A stretch of DNA of 64,000 nt from Trebouxia sp. TZW2008 (taxonomy: Eukaryota > Chlorophyta > Trebouxiophyceae > Trebouxiales > Trebouxiaceae). Location: assembly GCA_002118135.1 (NCBI GenBank), contig BDIU01000049.1, forward strand, positions 1 to 64,000. Direction: 5' to 3'. The number at the start of each line of letters is the position of its first letter. The first letter of the stretch is position 1. The notes below the pieces were generated by a model, which saw only the letters and a list, made by a program, of their open reading frames with translations, had not been told where the DNA came from and did not search any database. The translations under genes and the position numbers were made by a program. Below are positions 10,503 through 30,200 of this stretch, one piece after another.

Positions 10503-11939
10503 CTAGTATTTGCCAGGCCATGTGCCGGCATCTCGCTGCTCATTCCATGAGTTGACCCACTCCATAGGGCAAATGGACCTGTAAGCTCGCTGATACATTT
10601 TGCACTCCGGGTCATCTTCACCCTTGTCATCTGGGCCAATGCAGCGATGGTACTCATTGTAGCGCGTGTAGCAGTTTCTTGCCTGATTGTAAGATGGAAA
10701 GCGATGATCATATGCTGCTGTCTTGACAGTGATGTCATGTGTTGGCTGCTCATCCTCGGCTTCTTCTTCGTCCTCTCCACCACCATCTGTAAGGCATGCC
10801 AGACAATGGCACCATTGTCAACATCAGCATCTACATGCCAGTGACGCTCTGTGACCATGCTAATTGCATGCAGATGTGGTATATTGCCTTGAAACATTCA
10901 CATTTCTGTCCAGAGCCCTTTTGTGCCACTGCAAAAGGAGCGTCAACTTGCTCATTGACAAAGGTATGTATGCTGAACTCAGCTACAAGTGTGTTGAGTG
11001 GATGCAGATCGTTCATGTTCAGGTAAGATGCAGGACATGCAGCATAAAGCTTTGCAAGGGCAAGACAATTATGAAATGCAAACTTTGCTGATCACACTTG
11101 GACAGCAAATTATCATGCCGAGCGCAGTACAGACAGCTAACGCATCACTCAGTCGTCATCTGTCTACTCAGCGTTTTGCACTACAGTGATGGGTATGCTT
11201 GATGCAGCATGTCAGGCGTTGTTTCCTACCTTCCTGCTCTGGCTGCGACTCAGAAGAGTCATTCTTTTCTGCGTCCTCAGAGTCAGAGGAGTCCTTGAGC
11301 TCTTGAGGGCTTTGACTGGATGTGGCTGTGTCAAATTTCTCTTTGCTCTCAACAAACATCTGCTCATCCTCTAGTACTGGTGCATAGTACGCCTTGTTAC
11401 TGAGCATGCAGTTCTGCAAGCTCTCAGTCTGCAAACGCAAATCTTCAGAATGCATATAGATACACATTGCATGCATAGTTAGACAGTAGCACATGAACAT
11501 GATACCTTGTCTTTACATTCCTCAGTAAAGTCTTTGCCATCTTTGCGCTCATCATCAACACACTTACTCCAGTCCTGCATGTTGATCAGTCCCTGCAGCT
11601 GACTTTGCCAGCTGTGACAGGACATGTTGAACGCACCTTGAATTCCTGCTTGCAGCCTCCAGCCTTCATGAATATGCAAAACCCACAGCTCTCATCGTCC
11701 TCATCATCTGAGGCATAAGAAACATCCATATACGACCAGCAGATTGAAAACTCCAGGGGCTTGACACGCAATCATGTTCACCAATATTGGCATCAAACCC
11801 CTCAGTGTCTGTTCAAACTCAACTTGCTTGCCGGCTCTGCACATTGCAGGATGTCGATCGTACCTTCCACCTCCTGTCGAGCCAGATCAGACGCTGCCGG
11901 CGGTTTCTTCTCGAGCACACTCTCTGCGTGGACCACCAT
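10503..11939 (-). CDS. GCK-domain / cytochrome c oxidase subunit 6b fusion protein
   Basis: Five exons: 11864-11939, 11637-11707, 11506-11574, 11230-11428 and 10503-10786. Phases agree at every junction, giving 232 aa. Residues about 30-90 form a GCK domain: CGFCIFMKAGGCKQEF, then WSKCVDDER, then LQNCMLSNKAYYAPVLEDE. An acidic Ser/Asp/Glu/Gln linker follows (about 95-155). The C-terminal 75 residues are a full COX6B: AAYDHRFPSYNQARNCYTRY, NEYHRC, then CPMEWVNSWNEQRDAGTWPG. The twin Cys-x9-Cys-type cysteines are present. COX6B sits on the intermembrane-space face of complex IV. Plant COX6b often has an acidic N-terminal extension, but a GCK domain there is unexpected. Two separate genes cannot be excluded, yet the COX6B exon has no start codon of its own and joins the linker exon in phase 1 (Glu-Asp). 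Confidence 0.8.
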
Positions 11940-12287
11940 CTTGATGTGACCTGCACAGCTGCGTCAGTTGCCATCAGTGAAATATAGCTAAATGCCTCCT
12001 CGTCACATCCACGCTTTGTACCCACCTACACCAAACACACTCGCAATGGGATCGACTGCCGCACAAGTTCGATGCGGGAATTAATTGCAGCGATGGCCAT
12101 AGATGCAATTGACAAAAGGGCGCATCATACGGTTCACACGTCGAGAACTTTACGCACTGCGTGAGTGCCGCAACAGGCTTGAGCTAGAGCATCCGTAGAC
12201 AGTCTGGAGCGTCCAGGCCGCTGATCGGCCAGGGAGTAGGAGGAAAGATTCACTTGCAGTACGCCATTGAGGTCACAAGACGGTAGC
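11940..12287. promoter_or_regulatory. Divergent promoter region, GCK-COX6B / CFAP97
   Basis: 348 bp between two divergent start codons, with no ORF of note. Probably a shared regulatory region. Confidence 0.45.
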
Positions 12288-13469
12288 ATGGGTAAGAAGC
12301 CTGTGCGCCCGCTTGGCATGGTTAGGTCAAATGCCCCTGTGCCGTTCCTGAGTCCCTTCAACGAGAGACTTGCCAGGGAGAACGAGAACAGGAAACTGGT
12401 GACAGCCTTGCAGCATGCTAAGCCAGCTATCGACAACGTCAGCCCTATGCAGCACCCCCATCTGCAAGACAATCGGAAAAGGGAATGGCTTTCCGACAGT
12501 AAGAATGCTGTTGTACATGCTATGAGCCTAGCCAAGCCAAACTAGCGCCAGCGCAGCTTCTCGCAGAATCATGTTCCAACCGTGCACATTGCTGCAGTGA
12601 AGTATGCAAAAATTGAGCGGGAAAATGCTCTGTTGCTAGAAAGGCTTTGCCTCATAGCAAGACCTCGGTCTCAGTTTGTCAAGCCCAGGACCTTCACGTG
12701 AGTCTGCAAACTTTGTTCAGTAGGCACAACCCTGATGCTGCCTGCTGCCTTGGCTTTGTAAGCAAAGCCCTCAAGTTCTCTTGTCTTCTGCAGGCCAGGC
12801 ATTGCGCTGGACCACCATCTGAGGCCAGTGATTGACAATGTAGAAAGTGACTTGCATGTGCCAGGCAACAGCCTGAATGCAGTCTCAAGGAAGCATGAGC
12901 TGGACAGGATCACAACTGACAACCAACAGATCCTGGAGCGCATCTGCAAAAGCAAAGGCGCATACTCAGGTGTGCATATGCATTAGGCCTGCAACAAACG
13001 TCGATTACTTGGGGTACGCTTCAGCTTTGTCGTGATCCTGTGTGTGGCGTTATCTTTGTGCACCAGCATTGGCAAAAAGCTGTGATAGCAGCTCAGAATG
13101 TACTACAGTCAGTTGATTGCTTCTGTATGTACCTAGTTGGCCCTGCTGGGCCTGCCTAGCCCACATTTAACATGCAAAGAAGGAATGAAATGTTTGACAT
13201 GTTGTGCAGCTCAGCGATGGCAACAAGAGGGGCAGCAGCAGCAAAAGTATGCAGAAATCCGACGGAATGTCACACCAGACAGCCGCCCCATGACAGCTCA
13301 TACCGGACGCAGGCTCAACTTGCATTCTAGCCCCGAAGAGATCTACAGAACATCTAGGCGACCTGCCACAGCAGTTGCCAGTGTCAGAATGAGGGCTGAT
13401 CAGTCAGTAACAGACATTTCACTTTCAAGTGCAGCCGATGCAGCTGGCAGCCCTGCAATCACAGCGTAG
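12288..13469 (+). CDS. CFAP97 (hemingway/KIAA1430-type) cilia-associated protein
   Basis: Four exons: 12288-12498, 12598-12697, 12794-12969 and 13210-13469, phase-consistent, 248 aa. The CFAP97 domain is spread over the first three. Landmarks are PAIDNVSPMQHPHLQDNRKRE, the paired coiled segment YAKIERENALLLERL, and NSLNAVSRKHELDRITTDNQ followed by ILERI and a Tyr, the family's most conserved part. The C-terminus is basic and low-complexity (RRLNLHSSPEEIYRTSRRP). Family members are needed for ciliary or sperm-tail axonemes in animals and occur across flagellated protists. Together with the TPPP gene it suggests a ciliated life stage. The 240-bp last intron holds a dispersed repeat. Confidence 0.85.
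13108..13195 (-). repeat. Dispersed repeat family A, copy in the last CFAP97 intron
   Basis: In reverse orientation this matches copies at about 15940-16012, 39447-39525 and (same orientation) 44690-44785. The shared core has CTAGACAGGC, CAGCAGGCCCAGC, AGGTACATAC and GCAATCAACTG blocks in a fixed order. Confidence 0.65.
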
Positions 13470-14083
13470 TCCAGCTCGTGTGACATTGCTTGGCAGCATT
13501 TTGTACAAGACCATGCACAACCACAGCTATTGCAGCCATTAGCCGACTGCCAGAGGTGTACTGCTCAGCTGCTGGTGCCAGCAGTCATATCAAGGCTTGC
13601 AGTGCAGCAGGAATAGTTGGTGTGCGTTTGTCAGTGCCAACATTGGATAATAACCAATTGTGACCCTGTCTGTTGCCCATGGAACAAATTTGTGAATGCT
13701 GCCTATACAGAAACAATAGCATGTTCTTGTTGTACAGCACAAGCTGTCCCACTCTGACTCAGTTGCTAATGATCACAGAACTTGCTTGATGGTATCAACT
13801 GTTGCACTGTGTCAGTTGGCAGCATAGCTTCATCCTGTGGATCTGCAGATAATGAGTGTTACAAGAATGCTGGCTGAAGCAATGCTGGTGTCCAATGCTG
13901 TACTCAGCGCTGCCCTGCAATGACTGATGTTTGCTGTCATGACCATGATGTAAGGATTGTATGTCTGCTGAATGCAGTTGTACATCTTGCATGCAGTCAA
14001 GATAGTGAGGCAGTCATCAGAACAGGTTGCGTTCACGTGTTCACTGCGTAGCTAGTCTGCACAGGCAACAGTCTGTGTAGTTT
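13470..14083. other. Convergent intergenic region, no gene seen
   Basis: About 610 bp between the 3' ends of the CFAP97 gene and the bL9m gene. No coding exon or repeat was recognised. Confidence 0.5.
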
Positions 14084-14959
14084 TCAGACTGTTCCCTGCT
14101 GCTCTGAGGCTGCAGGAGCCGTCAATTGTAGATTTATCTTCAGGACAGGTTTGCTTCCATCAGCCAGTGTCATGTTCAATACTGCCTCATGCTCCCCAAT
14201 TGCTGTGATGGGGCTGGTGACATTTACAAGCTGTGGCGCCAGCTCTATGTTCATCTGCTGTCGTACAGCAGCTATGATTGCATCGATTGTGGCTGTGTCC
14301 CCCTCTTCTACTTCTGAACTCTTCTGGATGACCTGCAATACATGGGCTGCATGTCCGCCTACTTTTTGAGAAGGCGCATGAGCATGCAAAGCAGCATGCC
14401 CAAAGTGTCCAAGCAATGCAGGTCATGGTAGTCTTTGAGCAGCTTGCAAAATGAAGGCTTTCTGCGGTCATCTTACCACAGGCTGACTTGTCAGCATGCT
14501 GAGTACAGCTTGCAAGTCCTCACTGGCAGCATCGGCGCCACCCTGCACATGTATTGAGTGAGGCTGTTGTGACAAAGCTTGTTACAGACACGAGATGACA
14601 GGTAATGGAATGTTGCAGCATGCATACTGTCTCTTGCTGCTTGACAGCCTTTTGGTGCCTGTCTCTGGGCTTTATAGGTATTGGTGCAGCAAGCTGGCGG
14701 GGGTATAGCCAATTACGTGCGTAGCCGTGCGCAACTCCCACTTGCTGGCCCTTGAGCCCGAGATGGTCAACGTCCTGCAGGCAGCAATGTTCTCAAACCA
14801 GCTCTTTGGACATGTCTGGTGACACAGGTTGGGCAGTCAATATATGGCATTTACCTCGAGTAGCGTGATAGGTAGCTTCGCTGTGCTGGCTTTTGCACCA
14901 CGGCTGATCACGAGCTGACTTGCGAGTCGCGATTGCGCCGCTCGCAGTCTTGACAACAT
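14084..14959 (-). CDS. Mitochondrial large-subunit ribosomal protein bL9
   Basis: Four exons, all phase 0: 14855-14959, 14628-14774, 14477-14542 and 14084-14332, giving 188 aa. Residues 1-28 (MLSRLRAAQSRLASQLVISRG and on) are Arg/Ser/Ala-rich without acids, a typical mitochondrial presequence. The bL9 N-domain follows: LPITLLEDVDHLGLKGQQV, then the signature GYARNWLYPRQLA. A Lys/Arg-rich linker leads to the C-domain (TIDAIIAAVRQQMNIELAP, PITAIGEHEAVLNM). bL9 binds the base of the L1 stalk. A plastid destination is less likely given the presequence, but it is not excluded. Confidence 0.85.
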
Positions 14960-15309
14960 AGGTCAGCTAGGTTCGCGCTGCTGGCGGTTGTGCTGTACAC
15001 TCAGGCTCGGCTATCGCGGAGTACCCTCAATCCACAGCGCGGAGATGACCATCCTGCGCCCGGTCAGCACACTGGCGTAAAGCTCGAAGGCCAGAGCTGC
15101 ATCAAATGGGGTGCCTGTGACAGTGACTTGACTGATGCCTCACAGGTCATCTTTTGCCATAGCATGCACAGCAGGAATCCGCGTCTTCCGGTGCGCCCGT
15201 TCTCGCAGTGTCGACAACCCAACGTCTGCAGATGGGATGCATGCCCCTGTCAATAGACGCCATGATCTACAAAGAGTGAGCTGGATTGTCGGTCGACGTC
15301 TGCTTGATC
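14960..15309. promoter_or_regulatory. Divergent promoter region, bL9m / MCM8
   Basis: 350 bp between divergent start codons. No clear element could be assigned. Confidence 0.4.
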
Positions 15310-23680
<8,371 letters not shown>

Positions 23681-23803
23681 CAGAAAGCATCAAACTGGCA
23701 GGATGGCAGCATGAAAAGCTGCAGCTTTTGTTTGTACACTAGCAGCTGCATGCCTGACCCGAAGCACAGCTCAGGACCTTTCTGCGCAGATGCAAAGTTT
23801 CGG

Positions 23804-24127
23804 CTACTGCCTGAAACTGTTCTGCCCATTCTGTCTGGGTTTCGTTGACCAACAGAAACTCTGTAATAATGCATTGATTATGGAGGCTAGCAGCCACTTT
23901 CTATTGGTATGCAGGCTGTTTTCAAACAGATCTTTGGATCTTGGCTGCATGAGTGCCTTTCTGCGTCTAATCACGCAGTCATGCATTTCATAGCCTAGCA
24001 AGTCCTTCAGACAGACTTTACGCAGGCCTGACCACCCCTTCAAGCACTCTGCATCAGGATCCTCACTCTCAAGGACGTACTGCAGTGGCTTTGCCTCTTC
24101 TGCTTCAAGCCCGAGTTCCGGAACCAT
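23804..24127 (-). CDS. Small unrecognised ORF
   Basis: A single open frame of about 107 codons from the ATG at 24127 to a stop at 23804. It starts MVPELGLEAEEAKPLQYVLE and is acidic at first, then basic (VIRRRKALMQPRSKDLFENS). No membrane segment or known motif was recognised. It lies divergently 87 bp from the next plus-strand start and convergent with MCM8. That position suits a compact gene, but it may also be chance. Confidence 0.4.
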   Translation of the reverse strand: MVPELGLEAEEAKPLQYVLESEDPDAECLKGWSGLRKVCLKDLLGYEMHDCVIRRRKALMQPRSKDLFENSLHTNRKWLLASIINALLQSFCWSTKPRQNGQNSFRQ

Positions 24128-24213
24128 GGCGGTGATCACTCATACAGCGACTGTCTTTCTGCGCTCATGGCCGCTCCATTCGCAACATCCAGCTAGCACA
24201 AACGCTGTGCGGT

Positions 24214-27200
24214 ATGTCGAGCGCCCACGCGCATTGCTGCTTGCATTCAAGCGCCTTGCCGCGCGGCGTCGCCGATCCCTGCTTTCGAACGCACCAGTAC
24301 GTGTACAGACGACACCTCCGGCACGGCAATGTCTGCAATCGACAAAACCGGCGACAGCATACGTGCCGTAGCGCCGAGCCCGATTGGGACGCCGAAATGA
24401 GCATGTTCCGAAAGCGTAGCATGAAGCCGAACCAGATGCAAACAGTCAGGCGCCTGGAAGAAGAGGTGGATATCGGCAAGGTGATTGGCGCGTATGTTTT
24501 CACGTTACACAAGCATTACACATGCCCTATTCAAGGTTCTTGTCGTCTTGGGGTACAGGTCATGTACTCAGAACAAGGTCTTGCCATCCTAGAGGGGCTA
24601 AATAATGACGCTCCTGTAGGTGCCTCATTGCGTTTCGTCAGCGGAGCTTCAGGGTGAGAGTTGCATGCTTTCAACATGATGTTCCTAAGCAAGCCTGCAC
24701 AATCATCTGCTTGGTCCCACTGATTGCACACTGCAGGGTATTGTTATGGCGAAGGAGTGATAACGTGTGCTTTGCATTGATTTTGGGTGGTGGGCAAAAT
24801 GTTGCAGCAGGTGACAGAGTTGAGTGCCGCCTCAAAGGCATACTTCAGGTCTGCAAGCATCCTTGCACATTCACAGTGCGCTGTACTGCTACAAAGCAAC
24901 ACATCACCAGTTGATGACACTACGCACGCCATGCCGACACTGCCAAATCACCCTGGTGAATGCTTGACTGATGCCAGCCATACAATGCACACCTTGCGTC
25001 TGGATCCAGGGCACAAGGCTTACAATTAACATGTGCTTCTGCAGCTTGTTGACGAAGCTGTTGGTCCCTCCACCATGCTGATGCATGCTTGATCACTGCA
25101 ATCCATACATTGTACATTATACATCAATGTGCAAATCAATGCACTCAATGTACCTCAATTTTGTGCATGTGCAGCTTGTTGACGAAGCTGTTGGTCCCTC
25201 CACCAAGCGAGAGTATGAGGTGACAAGAGTGCCAGTAGGCTCTGCGTTGTGCGGCCAGGTAGTCAATTTTCTAGGATGCCCATCGGGATCAGAAGTGCCG
25301 CTGGGAATGGATGCACAGCTGCCACTATTGAATGACTCATTGGACATGAAGAGCCGAGAACAAATCAACTCTGCATTGTTCACAGGTGTCAAGGTCAGCT
25401 CATACCACAAGTTCATTCTGACAACGTGTAGATCACAAAGTGTCTCTGCATGGCAGCTACATCCCCTGCCACAATTCTGTTTCATGTGTTGCAATGGTGC
25501 ACTGCAATCCACTGTTGTTGATGTTCTTTGCATTGCTAACTGTGCATCATGCACTGCATCAGAGTGGTACTCATGGAAGCTTACAGCTGCAGCAGCACTT
25601 TGTCTTTGTTGCTCTGTACAAGCTGCACTGGATCTTCACAAGGGTTTGGGTCCACAAGCACATGTCCATTTTGTGACCACAACACAGGCTTAATGGTGTG
25701 CAGCCAAATGTGTGCTGTAGCTGACAACTTTTGCGCCAAAGCTTGTGACACTTGCACGCATTATTTGGCTTGGCTGAGGCATTTTGCAGTGACAACACGT
25801 AATCTGCTACGTTTGTGCAGGCTGTTGATGTTTTGACGCCTTTGGGCAGGGGTCAAGCTATGCTAATGCTGGGCCCCAGCGGCATTGGCAAGTCTAGCTT
25901 GGCAGTTGACGCCATTCTAGGGCAGCACATGCAGCAGCAGCCTGGTGATCAGCCTGTGCGCTGTGTGTACGCCTCTGTCAGCCATAGGTGAGCTGAGAAG
26001 CCTAATGCAGACTTGCAAAATTGAATCAGCAAGGGTTGAAAACGAGTAAGATGCTGTGTTGTGTTGTTTTCCAGCACAACAGCACATCTGATGCTCAGTC
26101 AGCTTGTCTGGCATAATGCCAGCATTCAATGCTTCCAGTGACAGAGCATTTCCCGTCATCTTTCTGGCTTGCAACAAGGAGTGTTTCCTGTATACCGCAT
26201 TCTGTTCTCAGTACATGTACCAGGTTAGGCTTGAGGTTTCTCAGCAGGCTTGAATGCATATTCTTGCTGAGTGATGCATCTGGTGTGGCGTCTTCTACTT
26301 GCCCTTACTATATCATGTAATTATGCGGCCAAGACTGCTCACTATCGTTGGCATATATATGTGGGTCGCCCTGAATGCTCGCCAATTTTGCAAGCTGTGC
26401 AGATGGGCAGCTTCATTGCTTTCTCTTCATGGGCGCTGCATACAAGCAGTCCTGATTGCTTGCTGTAGTTGAGCTGTGCTTCTGGGCAGCCTTGCTTACA
26501 CTTGCTGGGCTGTGCAGGTAAGAAGCGCTGCTCAATCTTGCTGAGCTCCGCATGTGGGCAGCCTCGATCGCGAATGTATGCTGATTTGCCTGTCTGCAAT
26601 CTCGTCACTGAATATTGCTGAGGTGTGCATGTGGGCAGCCAGCAGGAGGGAAGACATTTCAGTGGAAGAGCTGAAGCAGGCAGGGCAACACATGCAAGCA
26701 GCCTTGACGGTTTACTGTCACTGTGACTGTCACTGTTCTTGCTTACTTTTGCTGGGTTGCGCATGTGGCAATCAGCAAGAGGTGGACAGGCTTGTGGCAG
26801 ACCTACAGCAGGCAGGGGCAATGCAGCACACCACAGTGGTGGCGGCCCTTGAGGGCTGTGGCCTGGGGGAACACTACGTTGCCTCCTGTTACTTTCATTG
26901 CTCAATGCTGCTCGATTATGCTTGTGGCAGCCAGCAGGAGGTAGACAGCCTAGTGCCAGACTGGAAGCAGGCAGGGTCAATGCATGCAAGCAGCCTCGAT
27001 TGCATACTATTTCTGCTACTGTTACTTGCATTGCTGACTGTTACTGTGTGATGCATGTGGGCAGTCAGCAAGAGGTGGACAAGCTAGTGGAAGATCTGAA
27101 GCAGGCAGGGGCAATGCAGCACACCACAGTGGTGGCGGCCCCTGAGGGCCGTGGCCTGGGTGAACGCTATGCAGCCCTGTGCAGCGCCTTGTCCATAGCA

Positions 27201-30200
27201 GAGCGTACACGAGACCAAGGCGGGCACTCCTTCGTGATCCTGGACGACATCAGCATCATGGTAGGTGGTCGCACAACAACTGCTTTGCTTACCACCTCAT
27301 ACTGTGCGGCCCCTACTCACTGCAGTCAAAGTGCAGCGGTGGGTTCCCGAGCGCAATGTCCTTATATTAAGATTCACACAGCAGCTGCTTAGAAACAGGC
27401 CGTGTCATTGCGTGGGGCTGTGTTGGCAGGCATTGATGTGACAGGCATCATTGTGACAAGCGTCAAAGTGACAAGCATTGATGTGCAAGGCAGCAAATGA
27501 GGGCCATCAAAGCGACAGGCATCAAAGCGACAGGCATCAATGTCACATGTCTTGCTTCTGTATGCACCTAGCTGGGTCATAGAGCTTCACAAGACAGCGT
27601 GTAAGTGATGACAGTGATAATCATGCTGCCTGTGACAGGCTTTAAAATTGACAGGCATGAATGTGACAGGTATCAATGTGGGAGGTGATTAGCAAAGCAC
27701 TCGCCAGCTTGGGGCCTGAGGCAATGTCCCTTGCTGTAGCCACCCAGATCTCACCCCTGCTACCCCCTGAGACCCCCCAGGGGGCAGAGGAGGTACCCCA
27801 GGAAGAGATGGTGGAGTATGAGGGCATGCTGGTGTCAGCCTCTGCAGCTCAGAGACGCAAGTAGGCTACCCTTTCAAACTTCTCTCTGTATCTTGTGCCT
27901 CTGCTTCAGAACAACAGCCCCAGAAGAGATACAAAGTTTACATTGTCATGCCTGCACAGAACATTTTCTCTGACTGCATTTGTCAGATGATAGCAACAGA
28001 AGCATTTCAAGCTAAGCAGCCACCTGCCTGCTTCCAACAGATGTTCCCAAGCTTGACAGCATGTTCAAGGAAGGCAAGTCTGACTGAGTGGGTGATGAGC
28101 TGAATGATCCAGCTGCTAGCAAAGTATCACCACTGCAACCATACGGAGCCGGATATCATACCTGATATGTGCAGGTTCTTCTCCTCTCTCATACAGCGCA
28201 GTGCCCAAGTGCATCGGCGATTAGGCGGCGGCAGCATGACCATGCTAGCCATTCTGCCTGGCAAGCCTGCCAGAGGGGAGAAGCAGCCCACTGCTGGGGC
28301 CCAGGACTACCCAAATATCACCCCAGCCCAGCGGGAGAAACTGCTAGCAGCTCTTGCTAAGCGACAACCTCCCAAGGCGGAAACACTGCCTGGCTGTGTC
28401 AACACTGAGGTCAGCTGCAATGCTTTGGCAATGCTTGAGTGTCTTTGTTTGGCTTGAATAGTCTGTGAGATGGCTGGTACCTAGACGTAACCCAACATCA
28501 CTCCAGCGCAGAGGAAAAAGCTGCTTGCAGCCTTGGCCAGCATCAACCTGCCAAGGCGGAAACACTGCCTGGCTGTGTCAACACTGAGGTCAGTTGCAGT
28601 GCTTTGGCAGTGCCTGAATGTCCACAGTTGGGCTGAACACTGCACAACTGCCTTGTATGTTGTGCTTGGCTGGTACAACTGTTGAGTGTCCTTGGGAGTT
28701 ACGTGCCCTGCAGGTCATTGAAGAGCTCATGTTTTTGACTGATTGTGATTGTTGTAGCTGTCTCTTGGAGCTTGCATCATGTAGTTGTCATTGCTGAGCA
28801 TGTTCAGCCTTGAAAGCGGTTTGAAATATGCTGTGACTGACCTCACCACTGCCTTGCAGGTGATCGAGGAATTCATGTCACTTGCTGACGGCCAGTTAGT
28901 TCTAGAAGCAGCTTCAGGTAGCCAAACCCCTCAGCCCTCCACGCCTCACCACCAATCAGGCAGCAGCCAAGATAGTGTATCACCATCCCAGCAGACAGTT
29001 ACAGGCAGCAATGTTGACGTGAGCGCAAGCGTGTCTCGCATAGGAGCCAGGGCACATCCACCTGCCCTGGCAACCCTAGCACCCTCCATCAGGTGAACTG
29101 CTATGCTCTCAATTCAGTGACAAAGATTCTGATGTTTTGGCGTAGCCATGTGATCTGACATGAGGGCACCAACCCCTTGCGCATTTCACAATTTTCACTA
29201 CACCTCAAGGCAAACCATATTCTCCATACTTCTTGCATGTGATGTATTGCTTGTTGAGTTATATGTATGATGATGTGCCACTTCAGGTTTGACCTGGCAC
29301 AAGCCGTGGATGCCCAGCGGTTTGGGACAGATAGGGGTGAGACCGGGTTGCAGCGCCAGCAGCTGCAGAGAGCAGCGCTACTAACGGCTGCTATGGCTCA
29401 GCCAGCACGCCAGCCCATTCCTCTAGAAGAACAGGTGAGAGAGATTCATGACTGCAGTGTTAATTGCCCACCAGCATGTGCTACTCAGCTTTGAGATTCA
29501 TCAAGCTATTGGTAAAGCAGTCACGGCAAGCATGACTCAGTCGGCACGGCAGCCTATTCCCCTAAAAGAGCAGGTTGACTGCAAGCTCTGTTGCCCACTA
29601 GCATACGCTTCCTCAGCTTTAAGAATGATCATGCATTTGGCTTGTGTTGCACACATGTCACAGCCTTGCTTTCTGCTGACAGCTGCCATGGCTCAGCCGG
29701 CACGACAGCCCATTTCTCCTAGAAGAACAGGTGAGTGAGGTCCATGACTGCACAATTGATTGCCCATCAGCATGTGCTATTCAGTGTTGAGACTCATCAA
29801 GCTATTGGTAATGCAATCACGGCAAGCATGGCTTGGCCGGCACAGCAGCCTATTCCTTGGGCAGAGCAGGTCCGTAAGCTGCGATGCCCGCTAACGTATG
29901 CTCCATTGAACTTTGCAATTGGCCAGGGAGTTGGCTTGCCATGCACATGTGTCACAGTCTTGCCTGTATTGCTTGGGGACTTCCAGGCTGCCTCAATGAC
30001 GCCTAAAGGGGTAGATTTTTCTTTCTTGTTTGGGGACTGGCGCCTCTAGTGCAGCAGATTGGATAATGTCTTCCTGACAGGCTTACCTCGCTGATACATT
30101 ATTACACAACTACATGGTGCATGATTGCACAAGCCAGTCCAAACGCTTGTGAGAAGCATATGACCAGGCATATGTCCTTCACACCAGCCCATTGCCTACA

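Noticed and set aside
26342..27031. A 229-codon minus ORF rich in Pro/Leu/Cys
   Set aside because: It is the antisense of the four-copy exon ladder of the F1-alpha-like gene and has no family resemblance.
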